A stretch of DNA of 64,000 nucleotides. Source: Trebonia sp963777905. Its GTDB lineage: Bacteria > Actinomycetota > Actinomycetes > Streptosporangiales > Streptosporangiaceae. Of this stretch, positions 52,266-61,319 are shown piece by piece (the first letter of the stretch is position 1; the number at the start of each line of letters is the position of its first letter). A model generated the notes under the pieces. That model was not told where the DNA came from. It searched no databases and saw only the letters and a list, made by a program, of their open reading frames with translations. A program made the position numbers and the translations under genes. The stretch lies in assembly GCA_963777905.1 (NCBI GenBank), contig CAVZSM010000017.1:124001-188000 (forward strand), in the 5' to 3' direction.

Positions 52266-53495
52266 ATGGGTGAACTCACCGTGCACACCGGAACATGGCT
52301 GCCGGAGGACCGGTTCGCCTCGCCATGGCATTACCTGCCTGTCGAGGTGGCGCCGGGAACGGCCGCGCTGCGCGTGGCACTCGAGTATGACCGCGCCGGC
52401 GCGGTGCTTGACCTCGGCTGCATTGGCCCGTCCGGGTTCCGCGGCTGGTCGGGGGGCGCCAGGGAGTCGTTCCTGATCGGGGCGGAGTCGGCGACGCCCG
52501 GGTACCTGCCCGGCGAGGTCGAGGCGGGCTTGTGGCAGGTGATGCTCGGCCTGCACGCGGTGCCGCCGGACGGTGTCCGCTACCGGGTCACGGCGGAGCC
52601 GTCCACCGGGACCGCGGACGGCTGCCATCTCCCGGCGGCCGCGAGCGCTCCTCCGGTGCCGTCCAGCAGGCCCGCTCGGCGGGAGCTGCCTGCGAGGCCG
52701 GGATTCCGCTGGCTGGCGGGCGACCTGCACGCGCACACCCTGCACTCTGATGGCGCGATGACCGTGCCTGAGCTGGCTTGCTTCGCGGTCGAACGCGGCC
52801 TGGACTTCATCGCGGTGACCGACCACAACACGATCAGCCACCACGCCGAGCTTCCGGCCGCGGCCCGGCGGTACGGGATCGCGCTGCTGCCCGGCCAGGA
52901 GGTGACGACCGCGCACGGGCACGCAGGGGTGCTCGGCGACACCGGCTGGATCGACTTCCGGCGGAGTCCTGATGACTGGCTGGACGCGGCCGAGCGCGGC
53001 GGCGGCCTGATGTCGGTCAACCATCCGATCGCGGGACCGGTCAGCTGGCTGCACCAGATGCGACGGCGGCCGCCGCTGGTGGAGGTGTGGCACTGGAGCT
53101 GGCTCGACCTGAGCTGGACCACGCCGCTGGCCTGGTGGCAGGCGTGGGATCCCGCGGCGGTTCCTGTCGGTGGCAGCGACTGGCACAGGCACGGGTCTGA
53201 TGCGCCGCCTGGCGTTCCCACGACGTGGGTGGAGAGCGCGGACGCGAGCACCGAGGCGATCCTCGACGGGCTGCGGGCCGGGCGGGTGGCGATGACCGCG
53301 CAGCGCGATGGCCCCGTCCTGCTCAGGAACGACGGCGAGCTGGTGGCGATCGGGGCGGACGGGCTGACGCTGGCCGGCCCTGACGGCGCCTACTGCCGGG
53401 TCAGGGGGGATCTCGCGCGGCTGCCCGGCGCTCCCGGCTACCACCGGCTGCTCACTCCGGCCGGGGCGACCCTGGCCCTGGCGCCCGCCGCCTAG
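52266..53495 (+). CDS. PHP-domain (CehA/McbA-type) metallohydrolase
   Basis: 409 residues. An N-terminal beta domain (about 1-140) is followed by the PHP metal sites: LAGDLHAHTLHSDG, FIAVTDHNTISHH, LLPGQEVTTAHGH, MSVNHPIAG and GGSDWHRHG. CehA/McbA-family enzymes hydrolyse phosphate or carbamate esters; the substrate is unknown. ATG 52266. It diverges from the HelD-like gene and may share its regulatory box. Confidence 0.88.
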   Translation: MGELTVHTGTWLPEDRFASPWHYLPVEVAPGTAALRVALEYDRAGAVLDLGCIGPSGFRGWSGGARESFLIGAESATPGYLPGEVEAGLWQVMLGLHAVPPDGVRYRVTAEPSTGTADGCHLPAAASAPPVPSSRPARRELPARPGFRWLAGDLHAHTLHSDGAMTVPELACFAVERGLDFIAVTDHNTISHHAELPAAARRYGIALLPGQEVTTAHGHAGVLGDTGWIDFRRSPDDWLDAAERGGGLMSVNHPIAGPVSWLHQMRRRPPLVEVWHWSWLDLSWTTPLAWWQAWDPAAVPVGGSDWHRHGSDAPPGVPTTWVESADASTEAILDGLRAGRVAMTAQRDGPVLLRNDGELVAIGADGLTLAGPDGAYCRVRGDLARLPGAPGYHRLLTPAGATLALAPAA

Positions 53496-53503
53496 CCGGG
53501 GAG

Positions 53504-54241
53504 CTACTCCGGTGCGGCGGTCTCGGCGAGGAGGCGGACCCGCGCGTGCAGCAGTGCCCGGTGCGCGGTGAGGTCGTCGGCCTGATCCGGCTTGTCCGGG
53601 TGCTCCCCCGCGCTGATCGCCTGCTCTAGCCGCTCGCTAGCGTTCGCCGCGTCGATGGTCTCGAAGACGACCAGCGGGTCGGCCTCGGCGGCCAGCCAGG
53701 TCTTGTCGAGCAGGCCGCGGGCGTCACCCACCCACACGTCCTTGAGGCCGCCGCCCGTGCCGTGGTCGATCAGGACCGACAGGGCGTGCTCGTCGTCGCC
53801 GTAGGCGAAGGTCGCCGTCACCGATTCCTGCCGGCCGCCGACGTCGCTGTAGTGCCAGCACTTCTCTACCGCCGGGGCGCCGATCATGGCGGCCCAGCCG
53901 GGGTCGGGCACGCCGGCCGCAACCACGCGCCCGGCGGCCTCGGTCGCGGCCGAGCGCAGCTCAGCCGACCCGATCGCGCCGAAGATGCGCAGCAGCGCAA
54001 GCGCTTCTGGCGTGCCGCTTTCCTCGGCGGCGGGCACTATCGCGGTGGCGAGCACGGCCATGACCTCGGGTGCCCCCGCCGCGTCCGATGCCAGCGCGCC
54101 GATCATGTCGGAGCCCCACAGTTCCGCGTCGACCGGTCCGTTGATATGAGAGAGCACGTCCTGCGCCTCGCGAAGCACCACGCCGAATGCCTTCGAGGGG
54201 TCGATCGGCGCGAACAGCTCAGCGATATCGGCCTCGTCCAT
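53504..54241 (-). CDS. Conserved hypothetical protein
   Basis: 245 residues, acidic and mostly helical, no signal or membrane segment. Begins MDEADIAELFAPIDPSKAFG; the middle has YGDDEHALSVLIDHGTGGGL and KDVWVGDARGLLDKTWLAAE. I know it only as a hypothetical family of actinomycetes. Convergent with the PHP hydrolase (8 bp between stops). The regular amino-acid use and codon bias support a real gene. Confidence 0.75.
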   Translation of the reverse strand: MDEADIAELFAPIDPSKAFGVVLREAQDVLSHINGPVDAELWGSDMIGALASDAAGAPEVMAVLATAIVPAAEESGTPEALALLRIFGAIGSAELRSAATEAAGRVVAAGVPDPGWAAMIGAPAVEKCWHYSDVGGRQESVTATFAYGDDEHALSVLIDHGTGGGLKDVWVGDARGLLDKTWLAAEADPLVVFETIDAANASERLEQAISAGEHPDKPDQADDLTAHRALLHARVRLLAETAAPE

Positions 54242-54307
54242 CCTGGTATCTTTACACGCCTATTCGCTCGCGACGCGATGAATGTCGCATTCGGCCGTCC
54301 GCGGCGG

Positions 54308-55549
54308 TCAGGTGACGGCGAGCAGGGTGCTGGTGAGCTGCCGCCAGGCCAGGCCGGTGCCTTCGGCGAGGCAGCCGTCGACCACCGCGTCCGTGCCGAG
54401 CGCGCTGACCTTCACCTCGGGAAGCACGGGCGCGACGGCGCGCAGCGACTGCGTGACGGCCTCGGCGAATCCGGGGGCCTGGCCGATGCCGCCGCCGAGG
54501 ACGATCAGCTGCGGGTCGGCTACCGCGATCACGCAGCAGATCGCGCAGGCGACCAGCCGCGCCTCCTCGGCTACGACCGCCGAGGCGCGGGCGTCGCCGC
54601 GCGCCGCCACCTCGAAGACGCGGCGCGCGGAGACCGGGCCGCGCATCCCGGCCCTGCGTGCCTGCCGGACCACCGCCGACGCGGCGGCTACCGCCTCAAG
54701 CACGCCCCGGCGCCTGGCCTCGCCGCGGTCGACCTCCTGATCGTCGGCGAGCGGCAGGAACGCGATCTCGCCCGCCACCCCGTGCGCGCCGCGGTGCAGC
54801 TTGCCGTCGATCACCAGGCCCATGCCGATACCGCTGCCGACGTGCACGAACGCGAAGCTGTCGGCGTCCTGACCGTGCCCGTGCGCCCGCTCGGCCAGCG
54901 CCTCGGCGTCCACGTCGTTCTCCACCGCGAGCCCGGGGCCGAACGCCTCGCGCAGCCCGGCGAGCGCCGCCGGCCTGTTCCAGCCGGGCATCCCGCCGGT
55001 CAGCGCCATCGCGTCGCGCCGCGGGTCGTAGACGCCAGGGCTGCCGATCACGGTCTGGGTGACGCGGTCGCGCGGAATGCCGCCCTCCGCGCAGATGTCG
55101 TCGGCCAGCGCGACGAGTTCCGCGACCCGGCCGGACACGCTGGACGCGCTGGCCTTGCGCGAGGACCTGATCCTGATCTCGCCGGAGAGGTCGGCGAGCG
55201 CGCCGCGCAGGAACTGATGCCCGATGTCGAGGCCGAGCACGAAACCCGCGTCCGGCCGGACCTCGTACAGCAGCGCCGAGCGGCCGGGCACCCCCGTGCG
55301 CTGGCCCGCCTCGCGCACCAGCGCGGCACGCTCCAGGTTGGCCAGCGCCAGCGACACCGTTGGCTTGGACAGGCCGGAGACGCGGGCGAGGTCGGCACGC
55401 GAATACGGGCCGGAGAGCCGGATGCGGTCGAGCAGCAGCTGCTCGTTCATGGCCCTGATCAGCGGCGGGCGGGCCGCCTGTCCGTTGGGCAGGGGGGCGC
55501 CTGGCGGCACCCCGATAGCCGCCGTCGCGCCGGCGCGCACCTCTGCCAC
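54308..55549 (-). CDS. ROK family transcriptional repressor
   Basis: 413 residues from GTG 55549 (GGGAGG 6 nt upstream; open to 55648). The N-terminal winged HTH (LLLDRIRLSGPYSRADLARV, SGLSKPTVSLALANLE) is followed by the ROK sugar-kinase-like domain (VLGLDIGHQFLRGALADLSG, GMPGWNRPAALAGL, VENDVDAEALAER, FVHVGSGIGMGLVIDGKLHR). The cysteine pair CAICC replaces the canonical CxCGxxGC zinc motif, which is degenerate here. Divergent from the ABC importer and probably its repressor, responding to a sugar or sugar phosphate. Confidence 0.92.
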   Translation of the reverse strand: MAEVRAGATAAIGVPPGAPLPNGQAARPPLIRAMNEQLLLDRIRLSGPYSRADLARVSGLSKPTVSLALANLERAALVREAGQRTGVPGRSALLYEVRPDAGFVLGLDIGHQFLRGALADLSGEIRIRSSRKASASSVSGRVAELVALADDICAEGGIPRDRVTQTVIGSPGVYDPRRDAMALTGGMPGWNRPAALAGLREAFGPGLAVENDVDAEALAERAHGHGQDADSFAFVHVGSGIGMGLVIDGKLHRGAHGVAGEIAFLPLADDQEVDRGEARRRGVLEAVAAASAVVRQARRAGMRGPVSARRVFEVAARGDARASAVVAEEARLVACAICCVIAVADPQLIVLGGGIGQAPGFAEAVTQSLRAVAPVLPEVKVSALGTDAVVDGCLAEGTGLAWRQLTSTLLAVT

Positions 55550-55631
55550 CGCCCGCCTCCCAGGTGTCAGGTCACGCGCTCGGCCGCATTTCGGTACCAG
55601 TTCTGGCCGTAACTCTTGTGACTGGGCCTGA

Positions 55632-55654
55632 TAGTTAGGATACTGCACTAACTA
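55632..55654. promoter_or_regulatory. ROK operator candidate
   Basis: TAGTTAG (55632-55638) and CTAACTA (55648-55654) form a perfect inverted repeat with a 9-nt centre, in the divergent region between the ROK gene and the importer, 33 bp before the binding-protein start. AT-rich against the background, as is usual for ROK sites. Confidence 0.6.
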
Positions 55655-55687
55655 ACGCCTTCGCATCCCCGGAAGGACGAGCCCGTC

Positions 55688-57367
55688 ATGAGAAGAACCA
55701 TCAGAGCCGGAGCAGTCCTCGCCGCGGGACTGCTCGCCGCCGCGCTCGCCGCCTGCGGCGGGTCCAGCCCCAGCTCAGGCTCGGGGTCGGCCTCCGGCCC
55801 GAGCGGCACGCTGACGATCTCCAACGAGCAGGGCACGCTGTGGACCTGCAGCTTCAACCCGTTCAACCCGTCCAACCTCGCCCAGGGCGTCACTTTCGGG
55901 CAGGTCTACGAGCCGCTGGCGTTCGTCAACACGCTGCAGAGCGGCAAGGCCACCCCGTGGCTGGCGACTGCCTGGGCCTGGAGCGACGGCAACAAGATGC
56001 TCACGTTCACGATCCGCAACGGCGTCAAGTGGAACGACGGGACGCCGATGACCGCGGCGGACGTCGCGTTCACCTTCAACCTGATGAAGAAGTTCCCCAC
56101 GCTCGACCTGAACTCCGTCTGGTCGGTGCTGTCCAGCGTGACCCAGCAGGGCAACAAGGTCGTGATGACCTTCAAGAACGCGGCCGTGCCCTACTTCTAC
56201 TACATCGCGGACCAGACCCCGATCGTCCCGCAGCACGTCTGGTCCACGATCGCCAACCCGGTGAGCTACGCCGACGCTAACCCCGTCGGGACCGGCGCGT
56301 TCACGGTGAATCCCTGCAGCGCGCAGAACATCACCTACGTCGCCAACCCGCACTACTGGCAGCCCGGCGAGCCGAAGCTCGCCAAGGTCCTGTACCCGGC
56401 GTTCACCTCCAACGACCCGGCCAACACGTACCTGGCCACCGGCCAGGCGCAGTGGGGCAGCCAGTTCATCCCGAACATCGAGTCCTTCTACACGTCCAAG
56501 AGCCCGGACAACCACTACTGGTTCCCGCCGATCGCGAACGTGACCCTGATCCCCAACCTGACCGTGCCCGGGCTGAACAACGCGGCCGTCCGGCAGGCGA
56601 TGGCGTACGCCATCGACAGGAACCGGGTCTCGCAGATCGGCGAGTACGGCTACGAGCCGCCGGCCAACCAGACCGGCATCGTGACGCCGACGTTCTCGAG
56701 CTGGGAGGACACCTCCGCGGCGAGCCAGTACGACTACACGTACAACCCGGCCAAGGCGAAGCAGATCCTGACCAGCGCGGGCTTCAAGATGGGATCGAAC
56801 GGGATCTTCGCCTCCCCGTCAGGCAAGCCGCTGTCGTTCACGGTCATCAACATCGGCGGTTACTCGGACTGGGTGGCCTCGATGCAGGTGATCCAGCAGG
56901 ACCTGAAGACGGTCGGCATCCAGATCACAACCGACAACCTGTCGCAGAACGACTTCCTGTCCCGGCTGTACAACGGCGACTACCAGCTCGCCTACAACAA
57001 CCAGCAGGGCGGCCCGTCGCCGTACTACGAGTTCCGGCAGTGGCTGTACTCGGCCAACTCGGCGCCGATCGGCAAGCAGGCCGCGAGCAACTGGGAGCGG
57101 TACAGCAACCCGGCGACCGACGCGCTGATCAACCAGTACGCCACGACCACCTCGAAGGCGCAGCAGCAGCAGATCGTGGACCAGCTGCAGCAGGTCCTGC
57201 TGAAGGACGTGCCGTTCATTCCGGTGACCGAGGAGGTGGCCTGGTACCAGTACAACACCGGCAAGTTCACGGGCTGGGTGACGCAGAGCGACCCCTATGC
57301 CGTGCCGGCCGCGTACTTCTACCCTGACATGGGCCAGGTGCTGCTGCACCTCGCGCCCGCCAAGTAG
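55688..57367 (+). CDS. ABC importer substrate-binding lipoprotein (family 5)
   Basis: 559 residues. Lipoprotein signal RRTIRAGAVLAAGLLAAALA with Cys23. SBP_bac_5 domain: WLATAWAWSDGNKMLTFTIR, GVKWNDGTPMTAADVAFTF, VGTGAFTVNP, AVRQAMAYAIDRNRVSQIGE. Proteins of this family bind peptides, but several actinobacterial, thermotogal and archaeal members bind oligosaccharides; the downstream glycosidase and kinase favour a sugar. First gene of a seven-gene unit ending at 63662. GGAAGGA lies upstream. Confidence 0.93.
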   Translation: MRRTIRAGAVLAAGLLAAALAACGGSSPSSGSGSASGPSGTLTISNEQGTLWTCSFNPFNPSNLAQGVTFGQVYEPLAFVNTLQSGKATPWLATAWAWSDGNKMLTFTIRNGVKWNDGTPMTAADVAFTFNLMKKFPTLDLNSVWSVLSSVTQQGNKVVMTFKNAAVPYFYYIADQTPIVPQHVWSTIANPVSYADANPVGTGAFTVNPCSAQNITYVANPHYWQPGEPKLAKVLYPAFTSNDPANTYLATGQAQWGSQFIPNIESFYTSKSPDNHYWFPPIANVTLIPNLTVPGLNNAAVRQAMAYAIDRNRVSQIGEYGYEPPANQTGIVTPTFSSWEDTSAASQYDYTYNPAKAKQILTSAGFKMGSNGIFASPSGKPLSFTVINIGGYSDWVASMQVIQQDLKTVGIQITTDNLSQNDFLSRLYNGDYQLAYNNQQGGPSPYYEFRQWLYSANSAPIGKQAASNWERYSNPATDALINQYATTTSKAQQQQIVDQLQQVLLKDVPFIPVTEEVAWYQYNTGKFTGWVTQSDPYAVPAAYFYPDMGQVLLHLAPAK

Positions 57368-57396
57368 CCAACGAACCAGGTAGACGGTTAGAACGA

Positions 57397-58380
57397 ATGC
57401 GTTTCATCCTTCGCAGGGGCGGGTTCTTCCTGCTCACGCTGTGGGCCGCGGTCACGATTAACTTCTTCCTGCCGCGGCTCATGCCGGGGAACCCGGCCCT
57501 CGCGATGGTGGCCAAGTTCCACGGCCGCCTGTCGGGACAGGCGCTGGTCTCGCTGGAGGACCTCTTCGGCGTGAACACGCACGCCAGCCTGTTCGTGCAG
57601 TACCTGCACTACCTGGGAGACATCGCGACGGGTAACTTCGGTACCTCGCTGTACTTCTACCCTGAGTCGGTCTCCCGGGTGGTGCTGGACGCCATCCCGT
57701 GGACGCTGGGGCTGGTCGGCGTGGCGACCATCCTGGCGTTCGTGCTGGGCACCGGAGTGGGGATCGTCTCGGCGTGGCGGCGCGGCACCTGGCTCGACGG
57801 GATCGTGCCGCCCGTGTTCGTCATCACGTCGGCGATCCCCTACTTCTGGGTCGGGATGATGTTCATCCTGATCTTCGGGATCAGGCTGCAGTGGCTGCCG
57901 TACACGTTCGGCTACGACCCGACGCTCACGCCCGGGCTCAACGCCGCCTTCATCGGGAACGTGCTCGAGCACGCCGTGCTGCCCGCCCTGGCGCTGCTGC
58001 TCACGACCATCGGCACGTGGATCCTGACGATGCGGAACAACATGGTCACCACGCTGGCCGAGGACTACGTCCGGATGGCGCGCGCGAAGGGCCTGCCGAA
58101 CAGGCGGATCATGCTGGATTACGCGGCGCGCAACGCGATCCTGCCGAACCTTACCGGCTTCGCGATGTCGCTTGGCTTCGTGGTCGGCGGCGCCATCCTG
58201 ATCGAGTACGTCTTCGACTACCCCGGCGTCGGCTACATGCTGCTGCAGGCGGTCGAGAACGAGGACTACCCGCTGATGCAGGCGCTGTTCCTGCTCATCA
58301 CCGTCGCGGTGCTGGTGGCTATCCTGCTCGCCGACATCGCCACCGCGATATTCGACCCGCGCACCAGGTCGGCGGGGTAA
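57397..58380 (+). CDS. ABC importer permease (DppB type)
   Basis: 327 residues with six membrane spans. The N-terminal RFILRRGGFFLLTLWAAVTI and PRLMPGNPA are standard, as is the ATPase-contact loop (EDYVRMARAKGLPNRRIMLD, YAARNAILP). 30 bp after the binding protein, 4 bp before the second permease. Confidence 0.94.
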   Translation: MRFILRRGGFFLLTLWAAVTINFFLPRLMPGNPALAMVAKFHGRLSGQALVSLEDLFGVNTHASLFVQYLHYLGDIATGNFGTSLYFYPESVSRVVLDAIPWTLGLVGVATILAFVLGTGVGIVSAWRRGTWLDGIVPPVFVITSAIPYFWVGMMFILIFGIRLQWLPYTFGYDPTLTPGLNAAFIGNVLEHAVLPALALLLTTIGTWILTMRNNMVTTLAEDYVRMARAKGLPNRRIMLDYAARNAILPNLTGFAMSLGFVVGGAILIEYVFDYPGVGYMLLQAVENEDYPLMQALFLLITVAVLVAILLADIATAIFDPRTRSAG

Positions 58381-58383
58381 GCC

Positions 58384-59316
58384 ATGGCCGCGACGACCGT
58401 GACCGTGCCCGCGGCGCACGTGCCCGTGAACTCCGCCGCCCGGCGGATCTGGCGCGCCGTCAGGAGGAACCGGAAGGCGACCGCCGGCGCCATCCTGCTG
58501 CTCTTCTTCTGCTTCCTCGCGCTGTTCCCTGGCCTGATCGCGCACGACAGCCCGACCGCGGAGATCTACGGCCGCAGCATGGGGGTAAGCAGCGCGCACC
58601 TGCTGGGCACCACCGCCTACGGCCAGGACCTGTTCGCCCAGGTGGTGTGGGGCACCCGGCAGGTCATGATCATCGCGTTCGGCGCCGGGCTCGCGGCCAC
58701 GGCGATCGCGGCGATCATCGGCGTGACCGCCGCATACGTGGGCGGAGCAACGGACGGCGTGCTGAACCTGATCACCGACGTGCTCCTCGTCATCCCGCTG
58801 TTTCCGCTGCTCATCGTCATCGCCGCCTACGTGCAGAGCTCGGGCACGCTGGTGCTGATCACGGTGCTCACGCTGACCGGCTGGTCGTACACGGCGCGCC
58901 AGCTGCGCGCGCAGGCCCTCAGCGTGCGGCACAGGGACTTCCTCGAGTCGGCCAGGGTCCGCGGCGAGCGGGCGGTGTACATCGTCTGCGTGGAGATCCT
59001 GCCCACGATGACGTCGCTGCTGGTGGCCGCGTTCCTCACCAATGCTCTCTACGCCGTCCTGTTCGCCTCCAGCCTCCAGTTCATCGGCCTCGGCGACCCG
59101 AACGCCACGAGCTGGGGCACGATGCTCTACTGGGCGGAGAACAACGAGGCCCTGCAGACCGGGCAGTACCTGTGGGCGGTCGCGCCCGGCGTGTGCATCG
59201 CGGCGCTCGGCACGGCCTTCGCCCTGCTGAACTACGCGTTCGACGAAATCGGTAACCCGGCCCTGCGGCCGGTCAGGAAGATACGGAGCAAGCGTGTCCG
59301 ACCCGCACGTTCCTGA
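58384..59316 (+). CDS. ABC importer permease (DppC type)
   Basis: 310 residues. RRNRKATAGAILLLFFCFLA near the start, LLGTTAYGQDLFAQVVWGTR, then the coupling loop (VRHRDFLESARVRGERAVYI, ILPTMTSLL). LGDPNATSWGTMLYWAENN is typical of DppC. Overlaps the next ATPase gene by 23 bp. Confidence 0.94.
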   Translation: MAATTVTVPAAHVPVNSAARRIWRAVRRNRKATAGAILLLFFCFLALFPGLIAHDSPTAEIYGRSMGVSSAHLLGTTAYGQDLFAQVVWGTRQVMIIAFGAGLAATAIAAIIGVTAAYVGGATDGVLNLITDVLLVIPLFPLLIVIAAYVQSSGTLVLITVLTLTGWSYTARQLRAQALSVRHRDFLESARVRGERAVYIVCVEILPTMTSLLVAAFLTNALYAVLFASSLQFIGLGDPNATSWGTMLYWAENNEALQTGQYLWAVAPGVCIAALGTAFALLNYAFDEIGNPALRPVRKIRSKRVRPARS

Positions 59317-60319
59317 GCCGGTGCTCGAGGTCAGCGGCCTGTCCGTGGAGTACGTCCTGGACCGCGGCGTCGCCCGCGCGGTCGACGACGTGTCATTCAC
59401 GGTCGGCAGGGGCGAGTTCCTCGGCATCGTCGGCGAGTCCGGCTGCGGGAAGTCCACGCTGCTGTTCGCCGTCGCGCAGCTGCTCGCCCCGCCGGCCCGG
59501 GTCGAGGCAGGCAGCGTCCGGTTCAAGGGCACGAGCCTGGTCGGGCTGACCGACAAGCAGCTCGCCGCGACCCGCTGGCGGGACCTGTCCGTCGTCATGC
59601 AGAGCGCGATGAACGCGCTGAACCCGGTCAAGTCGATCGGCGCGCAGTTCAAGGACGCGCTGCGGGCGCACGGGGTCAGGCGGAGCGACGAGATCGCCGC
59701 CCGGTCCGCCGAGGTGCTCCGCATGGTCGGCATCGACCCGGCGCACCTGCGCAGCTATCCGCACCAGCTCTCCGGCGGCATGCGCCAGCGCGCCATGATC
59801 GCGATGGCGATGCTGTTCACGCCTGACCTGGTGATCATGGACGAGCCCACGTCGGCGCTGGACGTGGTGGCGCAGCGCTCGCTGATGGTGCAGATCAAGG
59901 AGCTCCAGGAGGCATACCGCTTCGCGGTCATCTTCGTCACCCACGACATGTCCCTGATCAGCCACTTCTCCGACCGGCTGATGGTGATGTACGCCGGCCA
60001 GGTGTCCGAGCTGGGCGCGACCAGGACCGTCTTCGACGCACCACGGCACCCGTACACCCAGGGGCTGCTGGATGCCTTCCCCTCGATTCGCGGGGCTAAG
60101 GTCCCGCTCAAGGGCATCCCCGGCAGCCCGCCGAACCTCGCGATGATTCCGAACGGATGCCGGTTCCACCCGCGCTGCCCCGTGGCTTTCGACAGGTGCA
60201 GCGTGGAAGTGCCGGATCTGTACCAGCAGGACGGCTCGCTCGTCCGCTGCCTGCTTTACGACGACGCCGCTGCTGGCAGCAGTTCGCCTGCACCGACGGG
60301 AGGCAGGGCCGATGCCTGA
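59294..60319 (+). CDS. ABC importer ATPase (DppD type)
   Basis: 341 residues, GTG start. Walker A GESGCGKSTLLFAV, signature LSGGMRQRAMIAMAM, Walker B LVIMDEPTSALDVV, H-loop VTHDMSL, and the oligopeptide-type C-terminal domain with CRFHPRCPVAFDRCS. Overlaps the next ATPase gene by 8 bp. Confidence 0.95.
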   Translation: MSDPHVPEPVLEVSGLSVEYVLDRGVARAVDDVSFTVGRGEFLGIVGESGCGKSTLLFAVAQLLAPPARVEAGSVRFKGTSLVGLTDKQLAATRWRDLSVVMQSAMNALNPVKSIGAQFKDALRAHGVRRSDEIAARSAEVLRMVGIDPAHLRSYPHQLSGGMRQRAMIAMAMLFTPDLVIMDEPTSALDVVAQRSLMVQIKELQEAYRFAVIFVTHDMSLISHFSDRLMVMYAGQVSELGATRTVFDAPRHPYTQGLLDAFPSIRGAKVPLKGIPGSPPNLAMIPNGCRFHPRCPVAFDRCSVEVPDLYQQDGSLVRCLLYDDAAAGSSSPAPTGGRADA

Positions 60320-61319
60320 CGATCCCGGCCAGGAGCTGCTCAGGGCCGAGCACCTGACCAAGCACTTCAAGATCGGCGGGGCGCTGGCCCGGCACACGCT
60401 GCACGCCGTGGACGACGTGAACTTCAGCATCGGCCGGCGCGAGATCGTAGCGCTGGCGGGCGAGAGCGGCAGCGGCAAGTCCACGATCGCCAGGCTGCTG
60501 GCCCGGGTGTACAAACCCACGGCGGGCGAGATCAGCTACGAGGGAAAGCCGCTGTCCCGGCTGCGGTCCCGGCGGGACCGGCTGCGCTACAGCGGCCAGG
60601 TGCCGATGGTCTTCCAGGACCCCTTCTCCTCGCTGAACCCGGTGTTCCGTGTCTCGCACGGCGTGCTGCGCAGCCTGAAGCTGCACCGACCCGAGTTGTC
60701 CGAGAGCCAGCGGCGCGACGAGGCGGCCCGGGTGTTCGAGGTGGTCGGGCTCGACGCCGAGATGCTGCAGCGCTTCACTTACGAGCTGAGCGGCGGCCAG
60801 CGGCAGCGGGTCGGCTTCGCGCAGGCGCTGGTGACCCGGCCGAAGCTGATCCTGGCCGACGAGCCGGTCTCCATGCTCGACGTGTCGATCAGGATCGGCC
60901 TGCTCAACCTGATGGCGAAGCTGCGCGACGAGGAGAATGTCTCCATCCTCTACATCACGCACGACATCGCCAGCGCCCGGTACGTCGCGGACCGGCTCAT
61001 CGTGATGTACGCCGGGCAGATCGCCGAGTCCGGGCCGATCGAGGACGTGCTGGCCAGCCCGAAGCATCCGTACACGCAGCTGCTGCTGTCCGCGGTGCCC
61101 GACCCGCGGGCGCCGCTGGGCGTGGCCGCGGAGACCGACAGGGGCGAGCCGCCGAAGGTCATCGACCCGAGCCCCGGCTGCCGGTTCCGCTGGCGCTGCC
61201 CGCTGGCCATCGACACCTGCTCCCGCGTCACCCCGGTGCTCGCCGAGCTCGCGCCCGGGCACCAGGCGGCCTGCCACGTCGCCCAGTCCGGCGCGGAAGT
61301 GAAGGCGTTCTCGGCATGA
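60312..61319 (+). CDS. ABC importer ATPase (DppF type)
   Basis: 335 residues. Walker A GESGSGKSTIARLL, signature LSGGQRQRVGFAQAL, Walker B LILADEPVSMLDVS, and C-terminal CRFRWRCPLAIDTCS. Its stop overlaps the GH4 start (ATGA), coupling import to hydrolysis. Confidence 0.95.
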   Translation: MPDDPGQELLRAEHLTKHFKIGGALARHTLHAVDDVNFSIGRREIVALAGESGSGKSTIARLLARVYKPTAGEISYEGKPLSRLRSRRDRLRYSGQVPMVFQDPFSSLNPVFRVSHGVLRSLKLHRPELSESQRRDEAARVFEVVGLDAEMLQRFTYELSGGQRQRVGFAQALVTRPKLILADEPVSMLDVSIRIGLLNLMAKLRDEENVSILYITHDIASARYVADRLIVMYAGQIAESGPIEDVLASPKHPYTQLLLSAVPDPRAPLGVAAETDRGEPPKVIDPSPGCRFRWRCPLAIDTCSRVTPVLAELAPGHQAACHVAQSGAEVKAFSA

